From contig JAKSIH010000001.1 of the NCBI GenBank assembly GCA_024398935.1, forward strand, positions 62,001 to 126,000: a stretch of DNA of 64,000 nucleotides. Direction: 5' to 3'. Positions 24,408 to 32,806 of this stretch are shown in pieces. A model generated the notes under the pieces. That model was not told where the DNA came from. It did not search any database and saw only the letters and a program-made list of their open reading frames with translations. This DNA comes from Fibrobacter sp. Its GTDB lineage: Bacteria; Fibrobacterota; Fibrobacteria; Fibrobacterales; Fibrobacteraceae. A program made the position numbers and the translations under genes. Position 1 is the first letter of the stretch. Each line of letters starts with the position of its first letter.

Positions 24408-25523
24408 ATGAAAGATTCTCGCATTACAAAACTTGCAGAAAACCTGATCAACAACGCCATTGCCCTTAAGGCAGGCGAAAATATTCTTATCGAGACCACC
24501 GACACTCCCGATGAACTTTCTACGGAACTGGTGAAGGCCGTGGTGAAGGCCGGCGGTAACGCTTTCGTGCACAACTATAAGGGCCGCGTCCGTCGTGAGC
24601 AGATCAAGTCCGCTTCCGAAGAACAGATGAAGCTTGCTGCAGACCTCGCGATGGCCGAGATGCAGAAGATGCAGTGCTACCTTTCTATCCGTGCAGCAGA
24701 AAATGCCATGGAAAATTGCGACATTCCCAGCGAACAGATGAAGAAGTTCCGCGTCATCAACCAGGCTGTTTTGGACTACCGCGTGAATAAGACCCGCTGG
24801 TGCGTACTCCGCTGGCCCAACCCGTCTATGGCCCAGGCCGCCAAGATGAGTACCGAGGCTTTCGAGGACTTTTACTTCGAGGCCTGCCTGGCGGATTATC
24901 CCCGCATGGCGAAGGCAGCTGAAAACCTGGTAAACCTGATGAACCGTACGGATAAGGTGCGTCTCGTTTCCAAGGGAACCGATCTTACCTTCAGCATTAA
25001 GGACATTCCTGCGGTTCCCTGCTGTGGCAACATGAATATTCCCGATGGGGAAGTTTATTCCGCTCCGGTTCGCAATAGCGTAAATGGTGTCATCCAGTAC
25101 AACACCCCCTCCCTCTATGACGGCAAGCAGTTCGGTAATGTGCGCCTGGAATTCAAGGAAGGTGCCATTGTGAAGGCTACCTGCGAATCTGGCGACAACG
25201 ACGCCCTGAATGCTATCTTCAACACAGATGAAGGAGCCCGCTACGTTGGGGAATTCGCCATCGGTTTTAATCCCTATGTGAATGCCCCCATGTGCGATAT
25301 CCTGTTTGATGAAAAGATTGCGGGTTCCATCCACTTTACCCCGGGTCGCTGCTACGAAGACGCTCCCAACGGCAATAACAGTGCCATCCACTGGGATTTG
25401 GTGCTGATTATGCGCCCGGAATACGGCGGCGGCGAAATCTGGTTCGACGACAAGCTGATCCGCAAGGATGGAATTTTTGTCGTAGATGAACTGAAATGCC
25501 TGAATCCGGACCAGTTAGCCTAG
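24408..25523 (+). CDS. M29 family aminopeptidase
   Basis: 371 residues from the ATG of MKDSRITKLAEN; a GTG three codons upstream overlaps the AAGG that acts as ribosome site. The family is a leaderless cytoplasmic metallo-aminopeptidase (AmpS, AmpT, PepS). Characteristic parts are the N-terminal LAENLINNAIALKAGENILIE, the GEVYSAPVRNSVNG segment, and the metal ligands in GSIHFTPGRCYEDAP and SAIHWDLVL (H...HxD). It should release N-terminal residues from small peptides. The gene stands alone, after a terminator and before the lipoprotein locus. Confidence 0.93.
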   Translation: MKDSRITKLAENLINNAIALKAGENILIETTDTPDELSTELVKAVVKAGGNAFVHNYKGRVRREQIKSASEEQMKLAADLAMAEMQKMQCYLSIRAAENAMENCDIPSEQMKKFRVINQAVLDYRVNKTRWCVLRWPNPSMAQAAKMSTEAFEDFYFEACLADYPRMAKAAENLVNLMNRTDKVRLVSKGTDLTFSIKDIPAVPCCGNMNIPDGEVYSAPVRNSVNGVIQYNTPSLYDGKQFGNVRLEFKEGAIVKATCESGDNDALNAIFNTDEGARYVGEFAIGFNPYVNAPMCDILFDEKIAGSIHFTPGRCYEDAPNGNNSAIHWDLVLIMRPEYGGGEIWFDDKLIRKDGIFVVDELKCLNPDQLA

Positions 25524-25581
25524 GATTCTTATAATTTTACTACATTTTCCGTTGGAAATATTTAAAAAACGGAAAATGCCA

Positions 25582-28500
25582 ATGAAATTTCTAAAAACAC
25601 TAGCCCTTTTTGCGACTGCAGCTTCTGTTGCTGCACTCTTTGCCGCTTGTGGTGACTCCTCCAGCTCCGACGATTCCAAGGACGTAAAGACTCCGGAATA
25701 CGAAACCGCCGAGGACATGGTCCACTGCACCAAGAGCCACTATGGCGAATTTGCCTATGTAAAGGATGAAGACGCCTACTACGAATGTACCGCCGATGGC
25801 TGGGTTATCTCCGATTCCTCTGCCGTGGAAGAAGCCAGGAGTAGTTCCAGCGTCAAGGACGACCTTGACGACAAGAGCTCCAGTAGCGTTTCTGCTGCGG
25901 ATACGGCCGCGGTGAATGTGGAAAAGGTGGATTCTGCCAAGGTGGTAGGCTTTGCCCAGAAGGGTCCTTTTGTGAACGGTTCCGTGGTGACCGTCTACGG
26001 ACTTGATTCCGCGCTGAATACCACTTCTGAAAAGTTTACGGGAAAAGTGGTGGGCGATAGCGGTTACTTTAAGGTCGATGGCATTACCCTGAATAGCCAG
26101 TTTGCCCTGGTGGAAGCTAACGGCTTTTACAAGAATGCGGTGACCGGCAAGAATACTTCCGGCAGCAAGACCAGGCTTAGCGCCATTGTGGACTTGAGCG
26201 AAAAGGATGTGAAGGCCAATGTGAACATCCTGACGGAACTGGAATATGCCCGAGTGGTCCAGCTGGTCACCAAGGAAAAGTACAATGTTCCTGCTGCAAA
26301 GGTTAAGGCGACCCAGGAACTGTGGAGCATGTTCGGTGCGACTGTGACCGAAGACATTTCCGTTTCCGATATTTCCCTTGCCAATTCCGACATGGCAGGC
26401 GCTGCTCTGTATGCGGCCTCCATCGCCCTGCAGGGGGACCTTTCTTCCAGTAAGCTGAACAGCCGTCTTGAAGAATTGTCCGAAGATTTTGCTGCCGACG
26501 GTAAGTGGGACGACCAGGAAATTCGTGCCGCTGTGGCCGATTACCTGAGCAACGTGGATTCCCTTGGTGGGTTCCCGGCAATCCGCAAGAATGTAGAGGC
26601 CATGAAGCTTTCTGCCAAGGTTCCCGACTATGAAAGCTTCCTCTATGTCTACTGGACTGGCAATTATGGACTTGGCCTTTGCGACGCCGCAAAGGAAACT
26701 TCCATCGTAAAGAACAAGAACAAGACTAGTGCTAATTACGGTGCCGGTTATGTGTGCGTAAACGAACGCTGGCACAAGAGTACCGCCCTGGATACGGAAC
26801 TGGGACTTTGCGTTGCCGGTCGCGAAGGCGAAATGGCAAAGGATACTTCCGGGAAAGTTGTCAAGTACTACGTATGCGAAAGTGGTGCCTGGCGTAATGT
26901 CAGTGACGTTGACTACGAACTGAATCTTTGTAAGGAATCCCTCAAGAATACGATTGCAAAGACTGAAGATGGAACATCCTATGTCTGTACAGGTTCCGAA
27001 TGGAGAGAGGCCTCTGCCCAGGAAATTGCCTTTGGCGTCTGCAGCAAGGTGGACAGCACCAAGTTCAATAAGCTGAAGGATACCTACTATGCCTGCCTCG
27101 GGGATGGCTGGACTGAAGTAAGTGCTGTTGAGGCTGAACTTGGTTTTTGCAGCAGCAAGATTCCTGCAAGCAAGTTCTTTACGACAACGGCTGGTCGTAT
27201 CTATGTCTGTTCCGCTACGGAAGGCTGGATTAGTGCCGATGCCATGACCGCAGCCATTGGCGCACTTTGCAGGGCAGACGATGTGGGCGACACGGTTACG
27301 GTAAAGTCTGGCGACTATGCCGGTAATTACGCTTGCTCCAAGGATGGATGGTCTGTCTGCGATGGTAAGAAAGAAGGCGTTGTGGCTACCGATCTGTCTC
27401 TCGCCTGTGTGAATAAGGTATGGCGTACGGCTACGGCAAACGAGGTAAAGGCTGGCAAGGTTTGCTCCGTTTCCATTGAAAACAATGTGGATGTCGCCAG
27501 CGGACTTGCCTGTGAAAATACATCTGGTGTTTATGCCTGGCGCAGCCTAAAGACCGGTGAAGCAGAAACCGGCAAGGTTTGCACGAGTGCTCTGGAAAAC
27601 AAGGCTGATGCAGCTGGTTTTACCTGCGTCAAGAATGGTACTACTTATGCATGGCGCACCGCCTTGACTGGTGAAGTTGCTACCCAAAAGATTTGCGGAG
27701 TTACTGCGAAGCAGGATTCTCTTATGAAAGGTTCTGATAATAGTGTCTATGTATGTACAAGTACGGGCTGGCGGACTGCGAATGCTGGCGAAATTGCAAC
27801 CATGAAAGTTTGCAACAGTTCTCGACTTAATTATGTTTCTAATGGATATGCTTGTGTAAGTTCCGGCTGGCGCACAGCGACTACTATGGAATCTGCTGCA
27901 GGTTCTGTTTGTGCAGGTTCCTTAATTGACCAGGTTTATGGTGATTATGTTTGCCAGTCTACTGGATGGCGTGCAGCTACCGTCGCTGAAGCTACTGTGG
28001 GTTCCCTATGCCCAAGTGGTTTTGATAAACCGTACAATGTTGTTAGAGGTTATGCTTGTGAACCTTCTGGTTATAGGGTTGCGACAACTGAGGAACAATT
28101 GAACAACGCTGTATGTAACAGTACGACCTATACAAAGTTCCATTCTGATGGATATTATAGTCTTGGAGAAGAATATGATATTTTTTATACATCACGGGAT
28201 TATGTTTGTGATCGTACTGGGACCTCAAGCTATACCTATAAGTGGCGAACTCTTAATGAGGCTGAAAAATATTCTGGACTTGCTTGTTCCGATAGTATTG
28301 CCGGAAGGTATGTGTACAATGAAAATTTCACAGGATTGTATGTTTGCATGAATAGGGCTTGGTCCAATTACACATATGGAACCTTGAACATGGTCGCTGG
28401 TGCAAGTTCCTCTTCAATTTTAAGCTATAAAACTGTGGTCATTGGTAAAAAAACTTGGATGGCAGAGGATTTACGTTATAAGCCTACTTCGGGTAGTTAT

Positions 28501-28950
28501 TGTACCTCGGGTTCCGATACGCCCACAGGTTGTACCGCACGACTGTATACTCAGGCTGCAGCCAAAACCGCCTGCCCCGCAGGATGGCATTTGCCTACTC
28601 GTACGGATTGGATGGACATGCTGCTTACGAGGTCATACTATAAAGAATCCGATATAACTTCTATTGGAAGATCGATTGAAGACTTTGCTACTCCGGAACT
28701 ATTCGAATCTGCGAATGGAGGTGATATTGAAAAATATCATGGGTGGTTGAATGACGTTGGTTTTTCTGCTACGAAAACCGGTCGCATTAGAGGGACAAAG
28801 GCTGAGAGTACGGATTATGCCTACTATTGGTCTTCTGAAACAGGATATTATGTAGCTACAGCTTCATCATCTCTTGGCGTACGGTTGAAATATACGAGTT
28901 CAACATCGCTCAGTGTGAATGCTGCTGCGGTTCGTTGCGTAAAGGACTAA
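25582..28950 (+). CDS. Giant lipoprotein with Cys/Trp tandem repeats and Fibrobacter major paralogous domain
   Basis: 1122 residues; ATG 25582 chosen for spacing to GGAAAA (ATG 25576 also possible). Lipobox FAAC near 18-21, a Ser/Asp linker, then a conserved domain (~120-370: GFAQKGPFVNGSVVTVYG, VDLSEKD, ILTELEYARV) shared with the lipoprotein at 30613. Next come about 15 repeats of ~35-40 residues with pattern [YF]xC...GWRxAxxxE...G..C, two cysteines each, presumably disulfide-linked. The last ~180 residues are the F. succinogenes major paralogous domain (TIGR02145): KTWMAEDLRY, ACPAGWHLPTRTDW, YYWSSE, VRCVKD. That domain has a C-type-lectin-like flavour; carbohydrate or surface binding is an inference. 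The coding DNA becomes clearly more AT-rich from about 27700. Confidence 0.88.
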   Translation: MKFLKTLALFATAASVAALFAACGDSSSSDDSKDVKTPEYETAEDMVHCTKSHYGEFAYVKDEDAYYECTADGWVISDSSAVEEARSSSSVKDDLDDKSSSSVSAADTAAVNVEKVDSAKVVGFAQKGPFVNGSVVTVYGLDSALNTTSEKFTGKVVGDSGYFKVDGITLNSQFALVEANGFYKNAVTGKNTSGSKTRLSAIVDLSEKDVKANVNILTELEYARVVQLVTKEKYNVPAAKVKATQELWSMFGATVTEDISVSDISLANSDMAGAALYAASIALQGDLSSSKLNSRLEELSEDFAADGKWDDQEIRAAVADYLSNVDSLGGFPAIRKNVEAMKLSAKVPDYESFLYVYWTGNYGLGLCDAAKETSIVKNKNKTSANYGAGYVCVNERWHKSTALDTELGLCVAGREGEMAKDTSGKVVKYYVCESGAWRNVSDVDYELNLCKESLKNTIAKTEDGTSYVCTGSEWREASAQEIAFGVCSKVDSTKFNKLKDTYYACLGDGWTEVSAVEAELGFCSSKIPASKFFTTTAGRIYVCSATEGWISADAMTAAIGALCRADDVGDTVTVKSGDYAGNYACSKDGWSVCDGKKEGVVATDLSLACVNKVWRTATANEVKAGKVCSVSIENNVDVASGLACENTSGVYAWRSLKTGEAETGKVCTSALENKADAAGFTCVKNGTTYAWRTALTGEVATQKICGVTAKQDSLMKGSDNSVYVCTSTGWRTANAGEIATMKVCNSSRLNYVSNGYACVSSGWRTATTMESAAGSVCAGSLIDQVYGDYVCQSTGWRAATVAEATVGSLCPSGFDKPYNVVRGYACEPSGYRVATTEEQLNNAVCNSTTYTKFHSDGYYSLGEEYDIFYTSRDYVCDRTGTSSYTYKWRTLNEAEKYSGLACSDSIAGRYVYNENFTGLYVCMNRAWSNYTYGTLNMVAGASSSSILSYKTVVIGKKTWMAEDLRYKPTSGSYCTSGSDTPTGCTARLYTQAAAKTACPAGWHLPTRTDWMDMLLTRSYYKESDITSIGRSIEDFATPELFESANGGDIEKYHGWLNDVGFSATKTGRIRGTKAESTDYAYYWSSETGYYVATASSSLGVRLKYTSSTSLSVNAAAVRCVKD

Positions 28951-28986
28951 AAATTTTAACAAAAAACAAAAAAAGAAGGAAAAAAA

Positions 28987-30330
28987 ATGAACCTTAAAAA
29001 AGTGATTGGCCTTGGACTTTTTGGTCTGGGTGCCGCATTTGCCCAGGATGCTGCTCCCGCAGCTCCTGCCGCTCCCGCTGCAGAACCTGCGGCATCCCAG
29101 GAGGCAGCTCCTGCCGCCCCTGCTGAGGCTCAGCCTGCTGCACCTGTTGCAGAAGCTCCTGCTGAACAGTCTGCCGCTCCTGTAGCAGAAGCTCCTGCCG
29201 AATCTGTTCCTGTAGCCGCTGCTGCAGAACCTGCTCCTGCAAAGGCTGAAGAAGTTGTGGAAGCTCCTGCCGCTCCCAGGGAAAAGACTGCCTTTGATAT
29301 TCTGCATGGTTCCTCCTACAATACTGTGGGTAACGAAGCTGCCGCCGACAACATCGATGGATTCCTGGCCCGTCCGGACAAGTTCTACGGTCAGAAGTTC
29401 TTCTATATCGAACCTGCCGGTGAACGTGGCGTTGTAAGTTTCGGATCTTTTTTCGGTGCAGTCGATATTTCCGGTGACCTGGGCCGTGCAACCTTGGGCT
29501 ATGCCACCAATGGTTTCGGTGTAGCTCTCCGCGCTTCCTTGGGTCAGTTCTATCTGGATGGTGATAACGGTAAGAAGTACGCTACCGAAGCTGGTGATGA
29601 TCTTGGCCTTGCAGTTTCCAAGGTTTTCGGCGGTCTCGTCGCTACATTGAATGTGGACTGGAACACCTATGCCGACGAAGTTGGCCTGGAACCTGAATTC
29701 GGTGCTTCTTCCGATGAAAATTACCGCGACCTTAAGGTGAGCCTGGGTATTTCCAACGCTCCCGGCGCAGTAAGCTTGAACTGGTCCGCTGGCTTGAATG
29801 TCCTCCGTCATGACAACAATACGGAATATGCCGGTAACACCATCGATGAAGGCGCAAATTCCTACACCAAGATTGAACCGTTCTTCAATGTAGGTAAGCT
29901 GGGCCTTGAAACCTCCTACGCACGTCTCTACGTCGGTGCAAATACCTCCATTCCGGTGGTTCTCTTCGATGGCTACGAATACAACGGCAAGGGCAAGAAG
30001 GTGGATGAATCCCTCTTTGAGGTAGGCCTTGCAGTAGTCCCCAATATTCTGGGCGAAGTGATGATTAATGAAAACTTCATGTTCTACGGTGAAGCTTCCT
30101 ACGAATGGCTGGCTCTCGGTTTCGGTAACGGAACCGACGAAAACGGAGATGACTACAGCGTTCTCCAGAGCCAGATGAACAAGGTGAATGCTACCATGGG
30201 CATGCGCTTCCAGTACAAGGATTACCTGGCTTGTGAATTTGCCTTCGGTGATTCCTTCTTTACCGACACCAAGTCCATCTTTAACGGCCAGGGCGTATTC
30301 GTGTCCTTTGGCGGTTTCATCAATTTCTAA
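28987..30330 (+). CDS. Outer-membrane barrel with Ala/Pro-rich periplasmic spacer
   Basis: 447 residues after AGAAGGA. Signal peptide ends at AFA (~19); residues ~20-97 are an Ala/Pro/Glu low-complexity spacer (many APA and PAE units) of the kind that spans or lies along peptidoglycan. From ~100 on, Gly/aromatic strands (FGSFFGAVDISGDLG, GFGVALRASLGQFYL) build a barrel, ending VFVSFGGFINF. Function unknown; a porin or anchor for the surrounding lipoproteins is plausible. It begins 36 bases after the giant lipoprotein and is followed 11 bases later by a small lipoprotein, so it is in one operon. Confidence 0.8.
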   Translation: MNLKKVIGLGLFGLGAAFAQDAAPAAPAAPAAEPAASQEAAPAAPAEAQPAAPVAEAPAEQSAAPVAEAPAESVPVAAAAEPAPAKAEEVVEAPAAPREKTAFDILHGSSYNTVGNEAAADNIDGFLARPDKFYGQKFFYIEPAGERGVVSFGSFFGAVDISGDLGRATLGYATNGFGVALRASLGQFYLDGDNGKKYATEAGDDLGLAVSKVFGGLVATLNVDWNTYADEVGLEPEFGASSDENYRDLKVSLGISNAPGAVSLNWSAGLNVLRHDNNTEYAGNTIDEGANSYTKIEPFFNVGKLGLETSYARLYVGANTSIPVVLFDGYEYNGKGKKVDESLFEVGLAVVPNILGEVMINENFMFYGEASYEWLALGFGNGTDENGDDYSVLQSQMNKVNATMGMRFQYKDYLACEFAFGDSFFTDTKSIFNGQGVFVSFGGFINF

Positions 30331-30341
30331 GAGGTGCTAGA

Positions 30342-30596
30342 ATGAAAAAAGTTCTGTTTTTTGTTGCCGCTCTCTTGATGGTCTTCTTCGCCGCTTGCAC
30401 TAACGATTTTGGAACGGGCAATTCCCTTTCTAATGGCGATGGTCCCATCACTGTTCCGGGTTCCCATAAGACTAACGGTTTTGAAGTTCCCGATACCACT
30501 CAGGTTGAAACTCCTTCCGAAGACGAAGAAAGCCTTTCTGGCGATCCCGAAGGAGAACCCGAAAGTTCTTCTTCTGAAGAAGAACCGGCTGTATAA
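30342..30596 (+). CDS. Small lipoprotein, unknown function
   Basis: 84 residues: Lys-Lys n-region, hydrophobic core, lipobox FAAC (~16-19), then a short hydrophilic chain ending in a Glu/Ser block (ESSSSEEEPAV). There is no room for a folded domain, so it is likely a surface or periplasmic tag-like peptide, or a linker without its domain. AGAGGT lies upstream. It is inside the lipoprotein operon, 16 bases before the next gene. Confidence 0.72.
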   Translation: MKKVLFFVAALLMVFFAACTNDFGTGNSLSNGDGPITVPGSHKTNGFEVPDTTQVETPSEDEESLSGDPEGEPESSSSEEEPAV

Positions 30597-30612
30597 TAGG
30601 GGAGGCTTATAA

Positions 30613-32739
30613 ATGAAAAAGATTGCATTATTTGGCTTGGGCGCAACTGCCGCCTTGTCTCTTGTGGCTTGTACTGTTGGTGAAACTTCCGAGGGCTCTG
30701 CTGCTGAAGTCTCCAACTACGAGTACCTGCCTGTTTGCTCAACTCAGAAAAACCTTTCTGGCAATAGCCTGATTGGCACCAAGATTTATGTTTCCGAAGA
30801 GGAAGCCTACTATCTCTGTACCGAAAAGGGCTGGAAGGTCACTGACGGCGCTACCACCACCATTCCGGACTATGTTATCGATTCCGCCACTGTCACAGGC
30901 TCCGTCCAGCTGGGTGGTTCCTTCGAAATCGGTTCCAAGGTGATTCTGCACGAGGTAAAGCTTGGTGCAAAGAATGTCCTGGATACGACAAAGGTCTTCT
31001 TTGAGGATGAAATTTCTTCTGACAAGGGCGACTTCGTCATTCCGGGCGTTCATCTGTCCTATGATTACGCCTTGGTTGAAGTTTCCGGTAAGTTCCAGGA
31101 TTTCGCCACAGGAGAGTTGTCTGGTTCCGACCTTACTCTCTACTCCCTGGTAGACTTGAGTGAAGACAAGACTGTCAACGTGAACCTGCTTTCCACCCTG
31201 GAATATGCCCGCGTAAAGACCTTGGTGAAGAATGGCTATTCCGTGAAGGCCGCAAAGCTCCAGGCCGAAAAGGAAATTCTTAACGCTCTGGGCTTTGCCG
31301 GTGAAGTCGAAAATGTTGATGCCGCCATGATCGCCCTCTCCGTTATTTTACGTCAGGGCGATGACGGCATGAAGGAACTTTCCAAGCAGATCGAAGCCTT
31401 TGCAGCGGATCTTGCCGACGATGGTATCTGGAACAACAAGAAGACTCGTGTTGCTATGGCAGACTTTGCCTACGCCCTTGAAAAACTTAAGTTAAAGGAC
31501 GATAACAACGAAGTTGTCCTGAAGCTTAGCGACATCCGTCGCAACCTGGAATCCTTCGGTGTAAACGCTCCCGCCTTTGAATCCTATGTGAACCAGTTCT
31601 GGATTTCTGCATACGGACTTGGTGGCTGTGGCTCTGCCCGTGAAGGTGCCGTGGTGCAGAATGCCGCTGCCGAGAGCGATAGCTCCGATGCTTACTTCAC
31701 CTGCGCTTCCGGTGCATGGCGTACTGCAACGGACTTCGAACGCGACACGGTCTACCTGGGTACAGGAATCGATGGTGAACTGAAGGAAGGCAACGTGGAT
31801 AACGCCAAGGTTTATGCCTATGATTCCACTGGTGCTGGCGCCGGCACTCCCGTTCGCTGGGTGGAAGCGGATTCCCTGGTAATCGCCATCGGTGCGTCCT
31901 GTACAGATGATATTTATGACAATAGGGATACTGTCATTTCTACGAAGAATGAGGACGGCGGCACGGATTACTACAGCTGCAAGGACCGTAAGTGGTCGCC
32001 TAGTACTAAGCAGTTCTTCAAGATTGGTCACCTTTGTAATGACCGCGTGGATGACGCCATCGAAATGGTGGTTATCGACAAGGATACCAGCTATTTCCAC
32101 TGCAAGAGCGATACCGCTGAAATTGCAGGCGTGAAGAAGGTTAACTGGAGTTGGGATGTCTACACCAAGCCCCAGTATGTCATGCATGGTGTTGAATGCA
32201 ATCCGGATAAGATAGCGAAGGGCAAGAATGATGTTAGGTATGTCTGTGACGACAAGGAAAAGCTGAACTGGCGTGAAGTAAATCCTCTTGAAATTGACAA
32301 TAACCTTCCGTGCACCAAGTACAATGTGGGCGTGGTGAACAACGCCGGTTCCAGAAGCGCTCCTGATTACTATCGCTGCGAAGTTTCCGATGGCGCATAC
32401 AGCTGGGCTCCTTCTGACAGCATCCACTTCAAGATGTCTAATACCGTATGCGACGAATCCAAGATTGTCTCCCTCAAGGAAGGCGAGGACTATGTCTGTA
32501 CCGGTTCCGTAGTGGTTGACGGTGATACCCTCTATGACAACTGGCGCAAGGCTACTTCCCAGGAACTCTCCCTGAAGAAGACCTGCTCCGCCTCCAGCAA
32601 TTTCGGTGAGGAGGACGTCATTGACACCTATATGTACAAGTGCACCTGTACAGTAGGCTTGAGCTTGGCTTCCACCGTTGACCAGTGCTATGCAGGCGGT
32701 GTCCTGGTTTATCCTATCGGATGGACAAAGAAATCCTAG
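30613..32739 (+). CDS. Large lipoprotein paralogous to the 25582 protein
   Basis: 708 residues behind a strong GGGGAGG. Lipobox VAC (~18-20). The first repeat-like unit (YYLCTEKGWKV) is followed by the same N-terminal domain as the giant lipoprotein: VTGSVQLGGSFEIGSKVILHE, YALVEVSGKF, LYSLVDLSEDKTVNVNLLSTLEYARV. The second half carries about seven diverged Cys/Trp repeats (YFTCASGAWRTA, YSCKDRKWSPS, YVCTG...NWRKATSQE). It lacks the C-terminal paralogous domain. The two proteins are tandem duplicates that diverged in repeat number and end. Role unknown; extracellular binding is the working idea. Confidence 0.82.
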   Translation: MKKIALFGLGATAALSLVACTVGETSEGSAAEVSNYEYLPVCSTQKNLSGNSLIGTKIYVSEEEAYYLCTEKGWKVTDGATTTIPDYVIDSATVTGSVQLGGSFEIGSKVILHEVKLGAKNVLDTTKVFFEDEISSDKGDFVIPGVHLSYDYALVEVSGKFQDFATGELSGSDLTLYSLVDLSEDKTVNVNLLSTLEYARVKTLVKNGYSVKAAKLQAEKEILNALGFAGEVENVDAAMIALSVILRQGDDGMKELSKQIEAFAADLADDGIWNNKKTRVAMADFAYALEKLKLKDDNNEVVLKLSDIRRNLESFGVNAPAFESYVNQFWISAYGLGGCGSAREGAVVQNAAAESDSSDAYFTCASGAWRTATDFERDTVYLGTGIDGELKEGNVDNAKVYAYDSTGAGAGTPVRWVEADSLVIAIGASCTDDIYDNRDTVISTKNEDGGTDYYSCKDRKWSPSTKQFFKIGHLCNDRVDDAIEMVVIDKDTSYFHCKSDTAEIAGVKKVNWSWDVYTKPQYVMHGVECNPDKIAKGKNDVRYVCDDKEKLNWREVNPLEIDNNLPCTKYNVGVVNNAGSRSAPDYYRCEVSDGAYSWAPSDSIHFKMSNTVCDESKIVSLKEGEDYVCTGSVVVDGDTLYDNWRKATSQELSLKKTCSASSNFGEEDVIDTYMYKCTCTVGLSLASTVDQCYAGGVLVYPIGWTKKS

Positions 32740-32768
32740 GCTGAAAAGGTTTCGATTAGACGGCAAGG

Positions 32769-32791
32769 GCCCTCCGCAAGGAGGGCTTTTT
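32769..32791 (+). terminator. Rho-independent terminator just before a start codon
   Basis: Perfect stem GCCCTCC/GGAGGGC, GCAA tetraloop, T5. It ends only 15 bases before the ATG at 32807, so the next gene needs read-through or an internal promoter. Confidence 0.8.
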
Positions 32792-32806
32792 GCTATTTTA
32801 GCCCTG

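Noticed and set aside
32678..32806. Longer N-terminus for the FGE-like lipoprotein
   Set aside because: The extra 43 codons run through a rho-independent terminator and would bury the lipoprotein signal peptide.
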